From: JALCRY01 sp050946575
GTDB taxonomy: Bacteria > Bacillota > Clostridia > Peptostreptococcales > Anaerovoracaceae
NCBI GenBank assembly: GCA_050946575.1
Contig: JBMNVB010000002.1
Location: 1-64,000 of the forward strand
DNA: 64,000 nucleotides
Reading direction: 5' to 3'
Position 1 is the stretch's first letter; every line of letters starts with the position of its first letter. The notes under the pieces are model-generated. The model made no database searches. It was not told the DNA's origin and saw nothing but the letters and a program-made list of their open reading frames with translations. Shown piece after piece: positions 40,176 to 48,149 of this stretch. Made by a program: the position numbers and the translations under genes.

Positions 40176-40937
40176 ATGAATTTTACAGAAGAAAGTATCA
40201 GCAAACTGCAAGCTATTATACAGGAAAGTCATCATGCTGTCTTTTATGGCGGAGCAGGTGTATCTACGGAAAGCGGGATCCCGGATTTTTATTCCGGAGA
40301 TGGTCCGGAAGTTGCCGTGGAAAAATACGGAAATCCGCCGGAAATATTGATGTCGCATGAATTCTTTCTGAGGCATCCGGAAATATTTTATGACTTCTAC
40401 ATTAATAACATGATCTGGCCGGATGCAAAGCCAAATGAAGCTCATAAGGCGTTAGCACGTTTGGAACACACCGGACATCTTGATGCGATAGTGACGATCA
40501 ACATTGATGGCCTCCATCAAAAGGCAGGAAGCAATAAGGTATACGAGCTCCATGGAACTACACAGGACAACTATTGCATTAAATGCGGTGCTCATGAAAC
40601 TTTGCAGGAAGTGCTGGACAAGTCTTACTGGATCGACGGTGTTCCTCGCTGTCGGAAATGCGGAGGAATTATGAAGCCTTATATCGTGTTTTATGGGGAA
40701 ATGCTGCATGAAAAGGATGTGAGAGGAACCGAGAACGCTTTCAGTCAGGCAGATACTTTGATTATTGGCGGCACAAGGGAACTGGTCTATCCGGCTTCAG
40801 TAATGGTGAATAGTTTTCACGGAAAACACCTGGTGGTCATTAATAATAATGCAACCCCTTATGACAGAAATGCTGATCTGGTTATTCATGACCGGATCGG
40901 CAAAGTTATGGGAATGATTGTTGATCAAATACAATAG
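40176..40937 (+). CDS. Sir2-family NAD-dependent protein deacylase (CobB-like)
   Basis: A 253-residue classical sirtuin. GGAGVSTESGIPDFYS (25-40) binds NAD, the catalytic histidine is H126 (YELHGTT), and the zinc site is complete (C134, C137, C159, C162). The NID motif reads TINIDGLHQKAGS, with Ile where Gln is usual. It removes acyl groups from lysine using NAD. The start at 40176 follows AGGAG; an upstream extension of 32 codons is hydrophobic and unsupported. It differs from the class M sirtuin at 32281 and is not a copy of it. The neighbours give no clear partner. Confidence 0.88.
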   Translation: MNFTEESISKLQAIIQESHHAVFYGGAGVSTESGIPDFYSGDGPEVAVEKYGNPPEILMSHEFFLRHPEIFYDFYINNMIWPDAKPNEAHKALARLEHTGHLDAIVTINIDGLHQKAGSNKVYELHGTTQDNYCIKCGAHETLQEVLDKSYWIDGVPRCRKCGGIMKPYIVFYGEMLHEKDVRGTENAFSQADTLIIGGTRELVYPASVMVNSFHGKHLVVINNNATPYDRNADLVIHDRIGKVMGMIVDQIQ

Positions 40938-40966
40938 CCGGAAATTTTCGGAATCAGTGAATATTA

Positions 40967-41425
40967 ATGCCGCAGGAGAAACTTCAGCAGATTATCAATG
41001 CCGGCCTGAACGCTGCCAGCGGCAATGGTGTCCAGGAATCGATAATTGTTGAAATAACAGATTCGGACACAAAAAATCAGCTTTCGAAGATGAATGCAAA
41101 GATTATGGGATATGACGGCGATCCTTTCTATGGTGCTCCAGTCGTATTTGCTGTGCTTGCCAATAATAAGTTTCCGACATATCTTTATGATGGAACGCTT
41201 GTCCTTGGCAATATGATGGCGGCCGCACATTCGCTTGGCCTCGGCAGCTGCTGGATTCACAGAGCAAAAGAAGAATTCCGCAGTGAAGAAGGGAAGGCTC
41301 TGCTTGAAAAATGGGGCATTGCCGGCGATTACGAAGGTATCGGACATCTGATTGTCGGCTATCCGAATCAAGAACCGGGACCCCGTAAAATCAAGGACGG
41401 ACGGGTGATCAGGGTCGGGAATTAA
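40967..41425 (+). pseudogene. Nitroreductase-family protein lacking its N-terminus
   Basis: The 152 residues match the middle and end of an FMN nitroreductase (IINAGLNAASGNGVQ, GSCWIHRAKEEF, GHLIVGYPNQEP). The N-terminal RRSxRKF segment that contacts FMN phosphate is missing. In-frame sequence upstream contains a stop, and no ribosome binding site precedes the ATG. The most likely reading is a 5'-truncated, non-functional gene. If translated it might still fold, but flavin binding would be impaired. Confidence 0.65.
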
Positions 41426-41518
41426 GTCCGGCTTCATGCATTTTCGGTCTGAATGCATTGGAAGGTAAATCATGTCCTTCAGACTAAACTCTAAACAGAT
41501 AAACATGGTGAAAAGGAT

Positions 41519-42805
41519 GTGAGGAAGTTGTTTGAGATAAAGGGAAAAGTCAATACCGCGATGTGTTATGCGAAAGTTGTCGAAGATCAGGCCGTCGAAC
41601 AGATCAGGAGGATGTGCGACTATGATCTTACCAGAGGCAGCAGGATCGCCATCATGCCTGATGTGCATTTCGGAAAAGGCTGTACGATCGGAACGACAAT
41701 GACAGTTTCGGATAAAATTTGTCCCAATATTGTCGGTGTAGATATAGGATGCGGCATGTACACCGTAAAACTGAAAGACAGGGAACTGGATTTCGAAAAA
41801 CTCGATGAGGCGTGCCGCTATATCCCCTCAGGCGCGAATGTCTGGGAAGGGAGGATGGAGCGCTTTGACCTGACAGAGCTGAAATGTTTCAGATCCCTGA
41901 ATCGTACAAAAAGATTAGGGAGATCTCTCGGTACATTAGGCGGAGGAAATCATTTCATCGAAGTCGACCGGGCGACAGACGGCAGTTATTATCTGGTCAT
42001 CCATTCCGGAAGCCGCAACCTCGGAAAGCAGGTAGCGGAGCATTATCAGCAGCTTGCCGTGGATCTCCATTCCGGGAAGGAAGACTATTTCAGGCAGAAA
42101 GATGAGATCATCTCAACTTACAAAGAACAGGGAAGGCGGTCTGAGATACAGAATGCCCTTGAAAAGCTGAAAAAGGATATTAAGTCTGCTGAGCCGGATG
42201 TTCCGAATGATATCTGCTGGCTGTACGGCTCGTTTATGGATGATTATCTTCATGATGTCGCGGTCTGTCAGAGGTTCGCCAGGAGAAACAGGGAACTGAT
42301 GGCCGAAATCATTTTAGAAAGGACCGGCATCAGGGCTGACGGGGCATTCCATACGATCCACAACTATGTCGATGTGGATGAGATGATCCTGCGAAAAGGC
42401 TCGATCGCCGCCCATGAAGGCGAGAAGGTACTGATACCGATAAATATGCGGGACGGGTCTGTCATCGCTATCGGAAAGGGCAATCCGGACTGGAATTATT
42501 CCGCGCCTCACGGAGCGGGACGGATCATGTCCAGGACACAGGCGAAGAAGGATATTGATCTGGGTGACTACAGGGCATCGATGGAAGGTATTTATTCAAC
42601 ATCGATCAATGCCTCGACACTGGATGAAGCGCCGATGGCGTATAAGTCCCTGGAGGATATCATCGATGTGATCCGTGATTCTGTGGATGTCATAGACATC
42701 ATGAAATCGGTATATAACTTCAAGGCATCCGACGAGGATGCCCCGTGGAAAAAGAAAAGAGCGGCTGATGAAAGAAAAGATACTGGAACAGCTCCGGCAG
42801 ACTGA
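41519..42805 (+). CDS. rtcB: RtcB-family RNA ligase (3'-phosphate/5'-hydroxyl)
   Basis: A 428-residue RtcB with the metal and guanylylation motifs DVHFGKGCTIGTTMT, GVDIGCGM, GTLGGGNHFIEV, HSGSRNLGKQVAEHY, GAFHTIHNYVD and APHGAGRIMSR. It joins RNA ends with 2',3'-cyclic phosphate or 3'-phosphate, useful after cleavage by toxins or stress RNases. The start is uncertain: GTG 41519 is given, but the TTG at 41528 would match the family N-terminus (FEIKGK) better. No archease gene is seen. A truncated nucleotidyltransferase typical of RtcB neighbourhoods overlaps the 3' end. Confidence 0.9.
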   Translation: MRKLFEIKGKVNTAMCYAKVVEDQAVEQIRRMCDYDLTRGSRIAIMPDVHFGKGCTIGTTMTVSDKICPNIVGVDIGCGMYTVKLKDRELDFEKLDEACRYIPSGANVWEGRMERFDLTELKCFRSLNRTKRLGRSLGTLGGGNHFIEVDRATDGSYYLVIHSGSRNLGKQVAEHYQQLAVDLHSGKEDYFRQKDEIISTYKEQGRRSEIQNALEKLKKDIKSAEPDVPNDICWLYGSFMDDYLHDVAVCQRFARRNRELMAEIILERTGIRADGAFHTIHNYVDVDEMILRKGSIAAHEGEKVLIPINMRDGSVIAIGKGNPDWNYSAPHGAGRIMSRTQAKKDIDLGDYRASMEGIYSTSINASTLDEAPMAYKSLEDIIDVIRDSVDVIDIMKSVYNFKASDEDAPWKKKRAADERKDTGTAPAD

Positions 42806-42893
42806 AGATAAGGAGAAAGTGAAAATACTGCTGGCAGTCGAATCGGGAAGCCGGGCTTGGGGATTCGCGTCTCCGGCAACAAGTATTATGTAA
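42768..42893 (+). pseudogene. Truncated RlaP-like nucleotidyltransferase
   Basis: A 41-codon frame overlapping the rtcB end: MKEKILEQLRQTEDKEK, then VKILLAVESGSRAWGFASP, which is the start and signature of the predicted nucleotidyltransferase family (YcgL/RlaP) often found beside RtcB. The conserved acidic DSDYDVRF that should follow is replaced by ATSIM and a stop, and a terminator comes immediately after. About 200 residues are therefore lost. The piece cannot hold the catalytic aspartates. Confidence 0.7.
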
Positions 42894-42894
42894 A

Positions 42895-42927
42895 GATGCG
42901 CCTGCTTTATATGAGGCGCATCTTTTT
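42895..42927 (+). terminator. Terminator after rtcB
   Basis: Perfect 9-bp stem GATGCGCCT / AGGCGCATC with a 10-base loop, followed by TTTTT. It may also end thiN transcripts from the other strand. Confidence 0.8.
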
Positions 42928-43612
42928 ATCGGTATTCCGAAAATGTGACGAGGAGCAGTCCCTTATCAATGCTGATATTTACTTCGTTTTCAGTCAGCGG
43001 GTTCGCGGAACCTATCGGGAACGTGCAGTCTATCGAGGCGTCCGTAAGAGGATATTCGACTCCTGTCGACGTGATGCCCGATACTTTATCTCCGATCGAG
43101 AACAGGCCGACGCGGGGGCCTTCTTCATAGAATTTCATTTCGCCGGGATCCGCGGCGTCGCGCAGAATGTCGGCTTTAACAGTCACGCTGCCGGGCCCGT
43201 CGATAACAGTCGCGAAATTGAATTCGTCGCGTATCGAAATGCGCATCCCCTTGCGTGTGAATCCTGCTATGTCCTGGATATTCGATATAGTGTGGTCGAG
43301 CCTGCCGCCGAGACCTCCGATGATCGTGACGTCGGTGTACCCGTTCTCGAGAGCCCAGTCAAGGCAGAGTCCCGTATCGGTATAATCCTTGTGCACCGGG
43401 AATGTCAGGTGCGTTATGTCTTCCGGCGGCTCTCCGCCGAGCGAATCGTAATCGCCGATCACCATATCCGGTTTGAGTCCGGCTCTGCCCGCGGAAATAT
43501 ATCCGCTGTCAGCGCATACAACGAAAGCCCGGCCGAAAAGATCCGGGCATTGATTTATTATTTTTCTGAGGTCGCCTTCGATATACGGCGTAATGATAAT
43601 GCATTCTTTCAT
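42926..43612 (-). CDS. thiN: Thiamine diphosphokinase
   Basis: A 228-residue thiamine pyrophosphokinase. Motifs: VCADSGYISAGRAGLKPDMVIGDYDSLG, HKDYTDTGLCLDWAL, TIIGGLGGRLDHTISNI and the C-terminal beta domain ending FPIGSANPLTENEVNISIDKG. It makes the thiamine diphosphate needed, for example, by the oxidoreductase in this window. The ATG at 43612 lies six bases after a perfect TATAAT (43624-43619) with no ribosome binding site, so the mRNA may be leaderless; a GTG five codons earlier overlaps the -10 box. Confidence 0.9.
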   Translation of the reverse strand: MKECIIITPYIEGDLRKIINQCPDLFGRAFVVCADSGYISAGRAGLKPDMVIGDYDSLGGEPPEDITHLTFPVHKDYTDTGLCLDWALENGYTDVTIIGGLGGRLDHTISNIQDIAGFTRKGMRISIRDEFNFATVIDGPGSVTVKADILRDAADPGEMKFYEEGPRVGLFSIGDKVSGITSTGVEYPLTDASIDCTFPIGSANPLTENEVNISIDKGLLLVTFSEYR

Positions 43613-43618
43613 ACGGAT

Positions 43619-43624
43619 ATTATA
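43619..43624 (-). promoter_or_regulatory. -10 box of thiN next to the start codon
   Basis: TATAAT on the minus strand, six bases before the ATG. The -35 region is poor (T-rich). A transcript from it would begin at or near the start codon. Confidence 0.4.
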
Positions 43625-43671
43625 CACTACGCGCGGCGTGTAAAAAAGGACGCGACAGCGGTCAGTTTGGT

Positions 43672-43700
43672 TTGACGCTGATATGCGCCTGCGGTATTAT
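43672..43700 (+). promoter_or_regulatory. Promoter of the D-aspartate/murE operon
   Basis: TTGACG (43672-43677), 17 bases, TATTAT (43695-43700), 39 bases before the DUF975 start. Confidence 0.6.
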
Positions 43701-43739
43701 TATGTAGTATCATTAAAGAAAGAATGAAAGGACATTAGT

Positions 43740-44567
43740 ATGCAGTCATTCGGCAATATATATAAGGTGATCGTCACGGAGCCGACTGCCGTCATAAAAG
43801 GGATCGCCCGAGGCAGGCTGAGGGGCAAATGGGGCACTGTTGTAACAGGCATATTGATAATGTACGCTCTGATAGAAATACCCATGCTGATCATCAGTGC
43901 GCTGTTCGGGCAGTCGATCGATCTGAGTCAGTTCGCGGATCTGTCTCTTATCTCTTCGTATTCGTCCAGTTACGGGCAGGGAGTCATTGAATTTTCCCCG
44001 CTTGCGGATGTATATGTACTGTTTGTTACGGGCGCGTTCGAGTTCGGCATCGCTTTCATAACGCTCATGCTGATAAGAGCCAGGGAGGTCCATTCGTCGG
44101 ATATATTCGCGGGCTTCAGCATGTACAGCAAAACACTCGGACTTTACTGTTATATGATGCTGTTCATTTTCCTGTGGGCGATCATACCGCTCGCGGGTAT
44201 AGTCCTGGCTGTGATCGCGGCATTAAGGTACAACCAGGCGTTCTATATTCTTTTCGACAATCCGGAGATGTCGATACCGGATATCGTCCGCGCAAGTAAA
44301 TTCATGATGGACGGAAATAAGGGAAAACTGTTCATACTGAAGATTTCATTTATCGGATGGGGACTTCTCGCGTGCATACCGCCGGGTATTGCTGCAGCGT
44401 ATCTGGTCACCAGTTCTTATTCGTTCTTTGACAACTTTATAGTCCTGTTGTTCAGCATCGGGTTTATATGGGTGATGTCTTATGAACGGACTGCCGAAGC
44501 GATATTTTACGAAATGCTGACGGGCAGGATGCCGCAGTCAACGATGATGGGAGTGTATAATCGATGA
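43740..44567 (+). CDS. DUF975-like integral membrane protein
   Basis: A 275-residue protein with about six hydrophobic segments and the characteristic ALRYNQAFYILFDNPEMSI then VRASKFMMDGNKGKLFIL and SFIGWGLL regions of DUF975 membrane proteins. Function is unknown for the family. Its stop overlaps the next start (ATGA), so it is translationally coupled to the ATP-grasp ligase. That link to a cell-wall-type cassette suggests, but does not prove, a role at the envelope. Confidence 0.65.
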   Translation: MQSFGNIYKVIVTEPTAVIKGIARGRLRGKWGTVVTGILIMYALIEIPMLIISALFGQSIDLSQFADLSLISSYSSSYGQGVIEFSPLADVYVLFVTGAFEFGIAFITLMLIRAREVHSSDIFAGFSMYSKTLGLYCYMMLFIFLWAIIPLAGIVLAVIAALRYNQAFYILFDNPEMSIPDIVRASKFMMDGNKGKLFILKISFIGWGLLACIPPGIAAAYLVTSSYSFFDNFIVLLFSIGFIWVMSYERTAEAIFYEMLTGRMPQSTMMGVYNR

Positions 44568-45781
44568 AAAGTGATATAAGTAATGAGTTCGTACCGCTGC
44601 TATTCGCGGGAGACTACAATGTTTACAGCGTCGCGCGCGCGTTCCATGAGGCGTACGGCGTCACGGTGACGGATTACGGTAAATATCATTCCGGTCCGTG
44701 CGTCGCGAGCAAAATAATAGATTACCGCGTGAACGAACACGCGGATGAGCAGAATACTTTCCTTAAGCTCGTGAACGACTTCGCTGACGAACACAGGGAT
44801 AAGAAGGTCCTTCTTATCGGATGCGGGGATTCGTATGTGGAGCTCGCGGCGGAGAACAAGGCGAATTTCAGAGAAAATGTCATTGCTCCGTATATCGACG
44901 CAGATCTTATGAGAAGGATCATTAACAAGGAAGAGTTCTATAAGCTCTGCGACGAGTACGGTGTTGATCATCCAAAGACATTCGTTCACAGAAAAGAGAT
45001 GGGGTTCGAGCCGGATCTTCCGTTCGAGGCTCCGTATATCGTTAAACCGGCGAACGGGATAGAATACTGGAAGCATCCGTTCGAGACTCAGAAGAAGGTC
45101 TATCTTCTCGATACTTACGAAGATTTCCAACAGGCGCTGAAGGACATCTACGGCGCGGGATATGACGACGCATTGATAGTCCAGGAGTACATTCCCGGCG
45201 ACGATACGCATATGCGCGTGCTCACGAATTATTCCGGCATGGACGGGAAGGTCAGGATGATGTGCCTCGGCCACGTGCTGCTCGAAGAGCACACTCCTCA
45301 CGGCATCGGGAATCACGCCGTGATCATCACAGAGCAGAACAGAGAGCTTGAAGAACAGTTCAGGAGACTGCTCGAGGGCATCGGATATGTCGGTTTCTCG
45401 AATTTCGATATCAAGTATGACGCGCGTGACGGGAAGTACAAGGCGTTCGAGATAAATACGCGTCAGGGACGCTCGAATTATTATGTCACTGGGGCAGGAG
45501 AGAATATCGCGAGGCTGCTCGTGGAAGACCTGATAGAACATAAGGATATCAAGTTCCATTCCGTGGATAACGAGAACCTCTGGCTCGTGGTGCCCGAGAA
45601 AGTCGCGTTCGATTATGTCAGCGAGCAGGAATATAAGGACGAGATGAGAAAACTCATTAATGAGGGCAAATATGTGAACCCGCTGAATTATGCGATAGAT
45701 AACGGCTTCATGAGAAAGCTGCGCCTCAGAAGGAACCAGAACAGGCATTATAAGAATTTCGCGACGTATTATCATAAGTAA
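44564..45781 (+). CDS. ATP-grasp carboxylate-amine ligase, probable D-aspartate ligase
   Basis: A 405-residue ATP-grasp protein. The ATP-binding core is seen in YIVKPANGIEYWKHPFE and LIVQEYIPGDDTHMRV, and the Mg-binding end in SNFDIKYDARDGKYKAFEINTRQGRSN. The N-terminus (FVPLLFAGDYNVYSVARAFHEAYG) is typical of cytoplasmic amino-acid ligases such as enterococcal D-Asp ligase (Asl), which adds D-aspartate to the lysine of peptidoglycan precursors. An aspartate racemase and a murE homologue follow in the same operon, the pairing known in Enterococcus faecium (ligase plus racemase). The substrate is inferred from this context. Confidence 0.75.
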   Translation: MKSDISNEFVPLLFAGDYNVYSVARAFHEAYGVTVTDYGKYHSGPCVASKIIDYRVNEHADEQNTFLKLVNDFADEHRDKKVLLIGCGDSYVELAAENKANFRENVIAPYIDADLMRRIINKEEFYKLCDEYGVDHPKTFVHRKEMGFEPDLPFEAPYIVKPANGIEYWKHPFETQKKVYLLDTYEDFQQALKDIYGAGYDDALIVQEYIPGDDTHMRVLTNYSGMDGKVRMMCLGHVLLEEHTPHGIGNHAVIITEQNRELEEQFRRLLEGIGYVGFSNFDIKYDARDGKYKAFEINTRQGRSNYYVTGAGENIARLLVEDLIEHKDIKFHSVDNENLWLVVPEKVAFDYVSEQEYKDEMRKLINEGKYVNPLNYAIDNGFMRKLRLRRNQNRHYKNFATYYHK

Positions 45782-45793
45782 CGGAGGCAGCGC

Positions 45794-46516
45794 ATGAAGG
45801 CGATGGAAGGGAATTTCCTCGGCGTGATAGGCGGCATGGGCCCGCTCGCGACGGACGTGTTTTACCGCATGGTGATAGACAACACAAAAGCGGAGCGCGA
45901 CCAGGATCACATCGACATGCTGATACTGAGCCACAGTTCGATGCCGGACAGGACGGCATCCATAAAGAGCGGAAATACGGAGGATGTCATAAGAAAGCTC
46001 TGCGGCGACGCTGAGTTTCTGGAAAAGGCGGGAGCGCGGTGCATTGCCATACCATGCAATACGTCGCACAGTTTTCTGCCGGAAATAGAAGCGTCCGTGG
46101 ACATCCCGGTCATAAACATGATAGCGGAAGCGGCAAAAGCCGCGGCTGCAAGATGTTCCGATCCCGGCGCGAAGGTCGGAGTCATGGGAACGGACGGCAC
46201 GGTAAAGATGGGTCTTTATCAGAAGGCCCTCGAATCGGAAGGGCTGACGCCCGTCATTCCTTCGGAAGAAAACCAGAAGCGCGTCATGAGCATTATCTAT
46301 GACGGGGTCAAGGCCGGTCGGCCGGTAGACCCTCTCGACTTCGAGAAAATAGAAGCCGAACTGATATCGAAGGGATGCGAGTGCGCGGTGCTGGGATGCA
46401 CAGAGCTTTCGTCTTACCGCGTCATCGAAGGGCTTTCGGATTATTTCGTCGACGCGATGGAGGCTGCGGCTAGGGCCGCGATCACCGAATGCGGGAAGGA
46501 GTTAAAACAGATATGA
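45794..46516 (+). CDS. Aspartate/glutamate racemase family protein, probable aspartate racemase
   Basis: A 240-residue PLP-independent racemase. The two catalytic cysteines are in IAIPCNTSH and VLGCTELS, and the N-terminus LGVIGGMGPLATDVFYRMVI is the aspartate-racemase type rather than MurI. It would supply D-aspartate to the ligase 12 bases upstream. A separate glutamate racemase (murI) is found at 59975, which supports a dedicated aspartate role here. GGAGG precedes the start, and the stop overlaps murE (ATGA). Confidence 0.88.
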   Translation: MKAMEGNFLGVIGGMGPLATDVFYRMVIDNTKAERDQDHIDMLILSHSSMPDRTASIKSGNTEDVIRKLCGDAEFLEKAGARCIAIPCNTSHSFLPEIEASVDIPVINMIAEAAKAAAARCSDPGAKVGVMGTDGTVKMGLYQKALESEGLTPVIPSEENQKRVMSIIYDGVKAGRPVDPLDFEKIEAELISKGCECAVLGCTELSSYRVIEGLSDYFVDAMEAAARAAITECGKELKQI

Positions 46517-48057
46517 CTGCGAAACATTCCGTAAAAGATTTCGCATCAATGCTTGGAGAACTCGGGCTGGTCTCGGGTTCTTCGCTTGATAACGGCGGTG
46601 ACGATCCCGTCGGATATATTTCATATGATACGCGCGACATGAAGGAGGACACGCTGTTCGTCTGCAAGGGCGCGCATTTCAGGGATGAATATTTGAAGAC
46701 CGCGCTGGACAGCGGCGCCGTCGGATACGTCGCCGAGCGGGTCCATGAAGAAGTAAGCGGCGTACCGTATATCATCGTGAGCGACATGAGAAAGACTCTC
46801 GCCGCGATGGCGGACTATTTTTACGATTCACCGTGGAAAAAACTCTCCGTGACCGGGATAACCGGGACGAAGGGAAAGTCTTCCGTAACGTTCTTTCTCA
46901 AGCAGATACTGGACGACTACGAGGAAGATAACGGAGGCTGTGAGACGGCTGTCGTCTCAGGCATTGATAATTACGACGGGGTCATCCGTGAGGAAGCGAG
47001 GCGCACGACGCCGGAGGCGTTCGAACTCTGGGCGCATTTCAATAACGCAGTAGAATCCGGCATCGAGTTCCTGACTATGGAAGTATCGAGCCAGGCACTG
47101 AAATACGACAGGACAGCCGGGATCGTTTTCGAAGCCGGAGTATTCATGAACATCGGCGAAGACCATATCAGCCCGATAGAGCATCCGACTCTGGAAGACT
47201 ATATAGAATCAAAAATGAAGATATTCGCCCAGAGCAGGGCGGCGTTCATCAACGCTGATTCGAAGTACGCGGGCCAGGCGCTCGAGCGCGCGGCGGAGTC
47301 TCCCGTTACGGAGGAAATAGTCACGTTCGGGGAGAGTGACGGCGCCGATTATCAGGCTTATGACATTATCCCCGCGAGGGACGGAGTCGCGTTCAGAGTG
47401 AGGTGCGGCGATTTCGACGAGGGATTCAAGCTCGGACTTCCGGGGACGTTCAACGTCAGCAATGCGCTGGCGGCGATCGCGGCCGCGCGCTCTTACGGGA
47501 TACCGACAAGGTACATAAAAAGCGGCCTGAAAAACGCGCGCGTCCCGGGCAGGATGGAAGTGTTCACGAACAGGGCGAAGGATCTCGCCGTCATAGTTGA
47601 CTACGCTCATAATCAGATGAGCTTCAAGGCACTGTTCGATTCGACCGCGGCGGAATATCCGGGCTGGACGATAAATATCGTGTTCGGCTGCCCCGGGAAG
47701 AAAGCGCTCGGCCGCCGGAAGACTCTCGCGGAGATCGCGGGGAAATGCGCCGGGATATCATACATCACCGAGGAAGACGAGGGCGAGGAGCCGCTCGATA
47801 AGATCAGCGCGGAGATCGCGGCGAATGTGGAGGCGGCCGGCGGGAAATATATCATTATCAATGACAGAGAGCAGGCCGTGAGGCGCGCCATTATGGACGC
47901 GGAACCGAATACCGTGATACTGATAACCGGAAAGGGAAGAGAGACGCGCATGAAGCGCGGGATGCAGTATATCGACACGCCGAGCGACGTCGACTATACC
48001 GAAAAATACATAGCCGAGAAGGACGGCATTGATGCAGATCAAAAAATACTTAGATAA
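46513..48057 (+). CDS. murE: MurE-type UDP-N-acetylmuramoyl-tripeptide synthetase
   Basis: A 514-residue Mur ligase. Motifs: substrate N-terminal domain with YISYDTRDMKEDTLFVCKG, P-loop GITGTKGKSSVTFFL, MEVSSQALKYDR, NIGEDHISPIEHP, GTFNVSNALAAIAAA, and GRMEVFTNRAKDLAVIVDYAHN. At the amino-acid selecting loop, where DAP-adding enzymes have DNPR, it reads TEEDEGEEP, so L-lysine (or ornithine) addition is more likely. The ATG at 46513 overlaps the racemase stop and has AAGGAG upstream. It supplies the third residue to which D-Asp would be attached. Confidence 0.85.
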   Translation: MTAKHSVKDFASMLGELGLVSGSSLDNGGDDPVGYISYDTRDMKEDTLFVCKGAHFRDEYLKTALDSGAVGYVAERVHEEVSGVPYIIVSDMRKTLAAMADYFYDSPWKKLSVTGITGTKGKSSVTFFLKQILDDYEEDNGGCETAVVSGIDNYDGVIREEARRTTPEAFELWAHFNNAVESGIEFLTMEVSSQALKYDRTAGIVFEAGVFMNIGEDHISPIEHPTLEDYIESKMKIFAQSRAAFINADSKYAGQALERAAESPVTEEIVTFGESDGADYQAYDIIPARDGVAFRVRCGDFDEGFKLGLPGTFNVSNALAAIAAARSYGIPTRYIKSGLKNARVPGRMEVFTNRAKDLAVIVDYAHNQMSFKALFDSTAAEYPGWTINIVFGCPGKKALGRRKTLAEIAGKCAGISYITEEDEGEEPLDKISAEIAANVEAAGGKYIIINDREQAVRRAIMDAEPNTVILITGKGRETRMKRGMQYIDTPSDVDYTEKYIAEKDGIDADQKILR

Positions 48058-48070
48058 TCAAAGTATTTTC
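48043..48070 (+). terminator. AT-rich hairpin at the murE end
   Basis: Stem AAAATACTT / AAGTATTTT with a 9-base loop, followed by CTTGAATTTTC. Weak by composition and overlapping the next promoter; may end the murE transcript. Confidence 0.35.
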
Positions 48071-48098
48071 TTGAATTTTCATGTGGATATAGTATAAT
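48071..48098 (+). promoter_or_regulatory. Promoter of the oadA-like gene
   Basis: TTGAAT (48071-48076), 16 bases, TATAAT (48093-48098). A short CCCG/CGGG hairpin and T-rich run lie in the leader before the AAGGAG site. Confidence 0.6.
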
Positions 48099-48149
48099 TA
48101 ACGTGACCCGGACATCGGGCCGCGTTTTTATTTTTATAAGGAGAAAATC

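Noticed and set aside
44600..46069. Long minus-strand reading frame (489 codons)
   Set aside because: It lies opposite the ATP-grasp ligase and racemase genes, has no family features, and arises from the codon bias of those genes.
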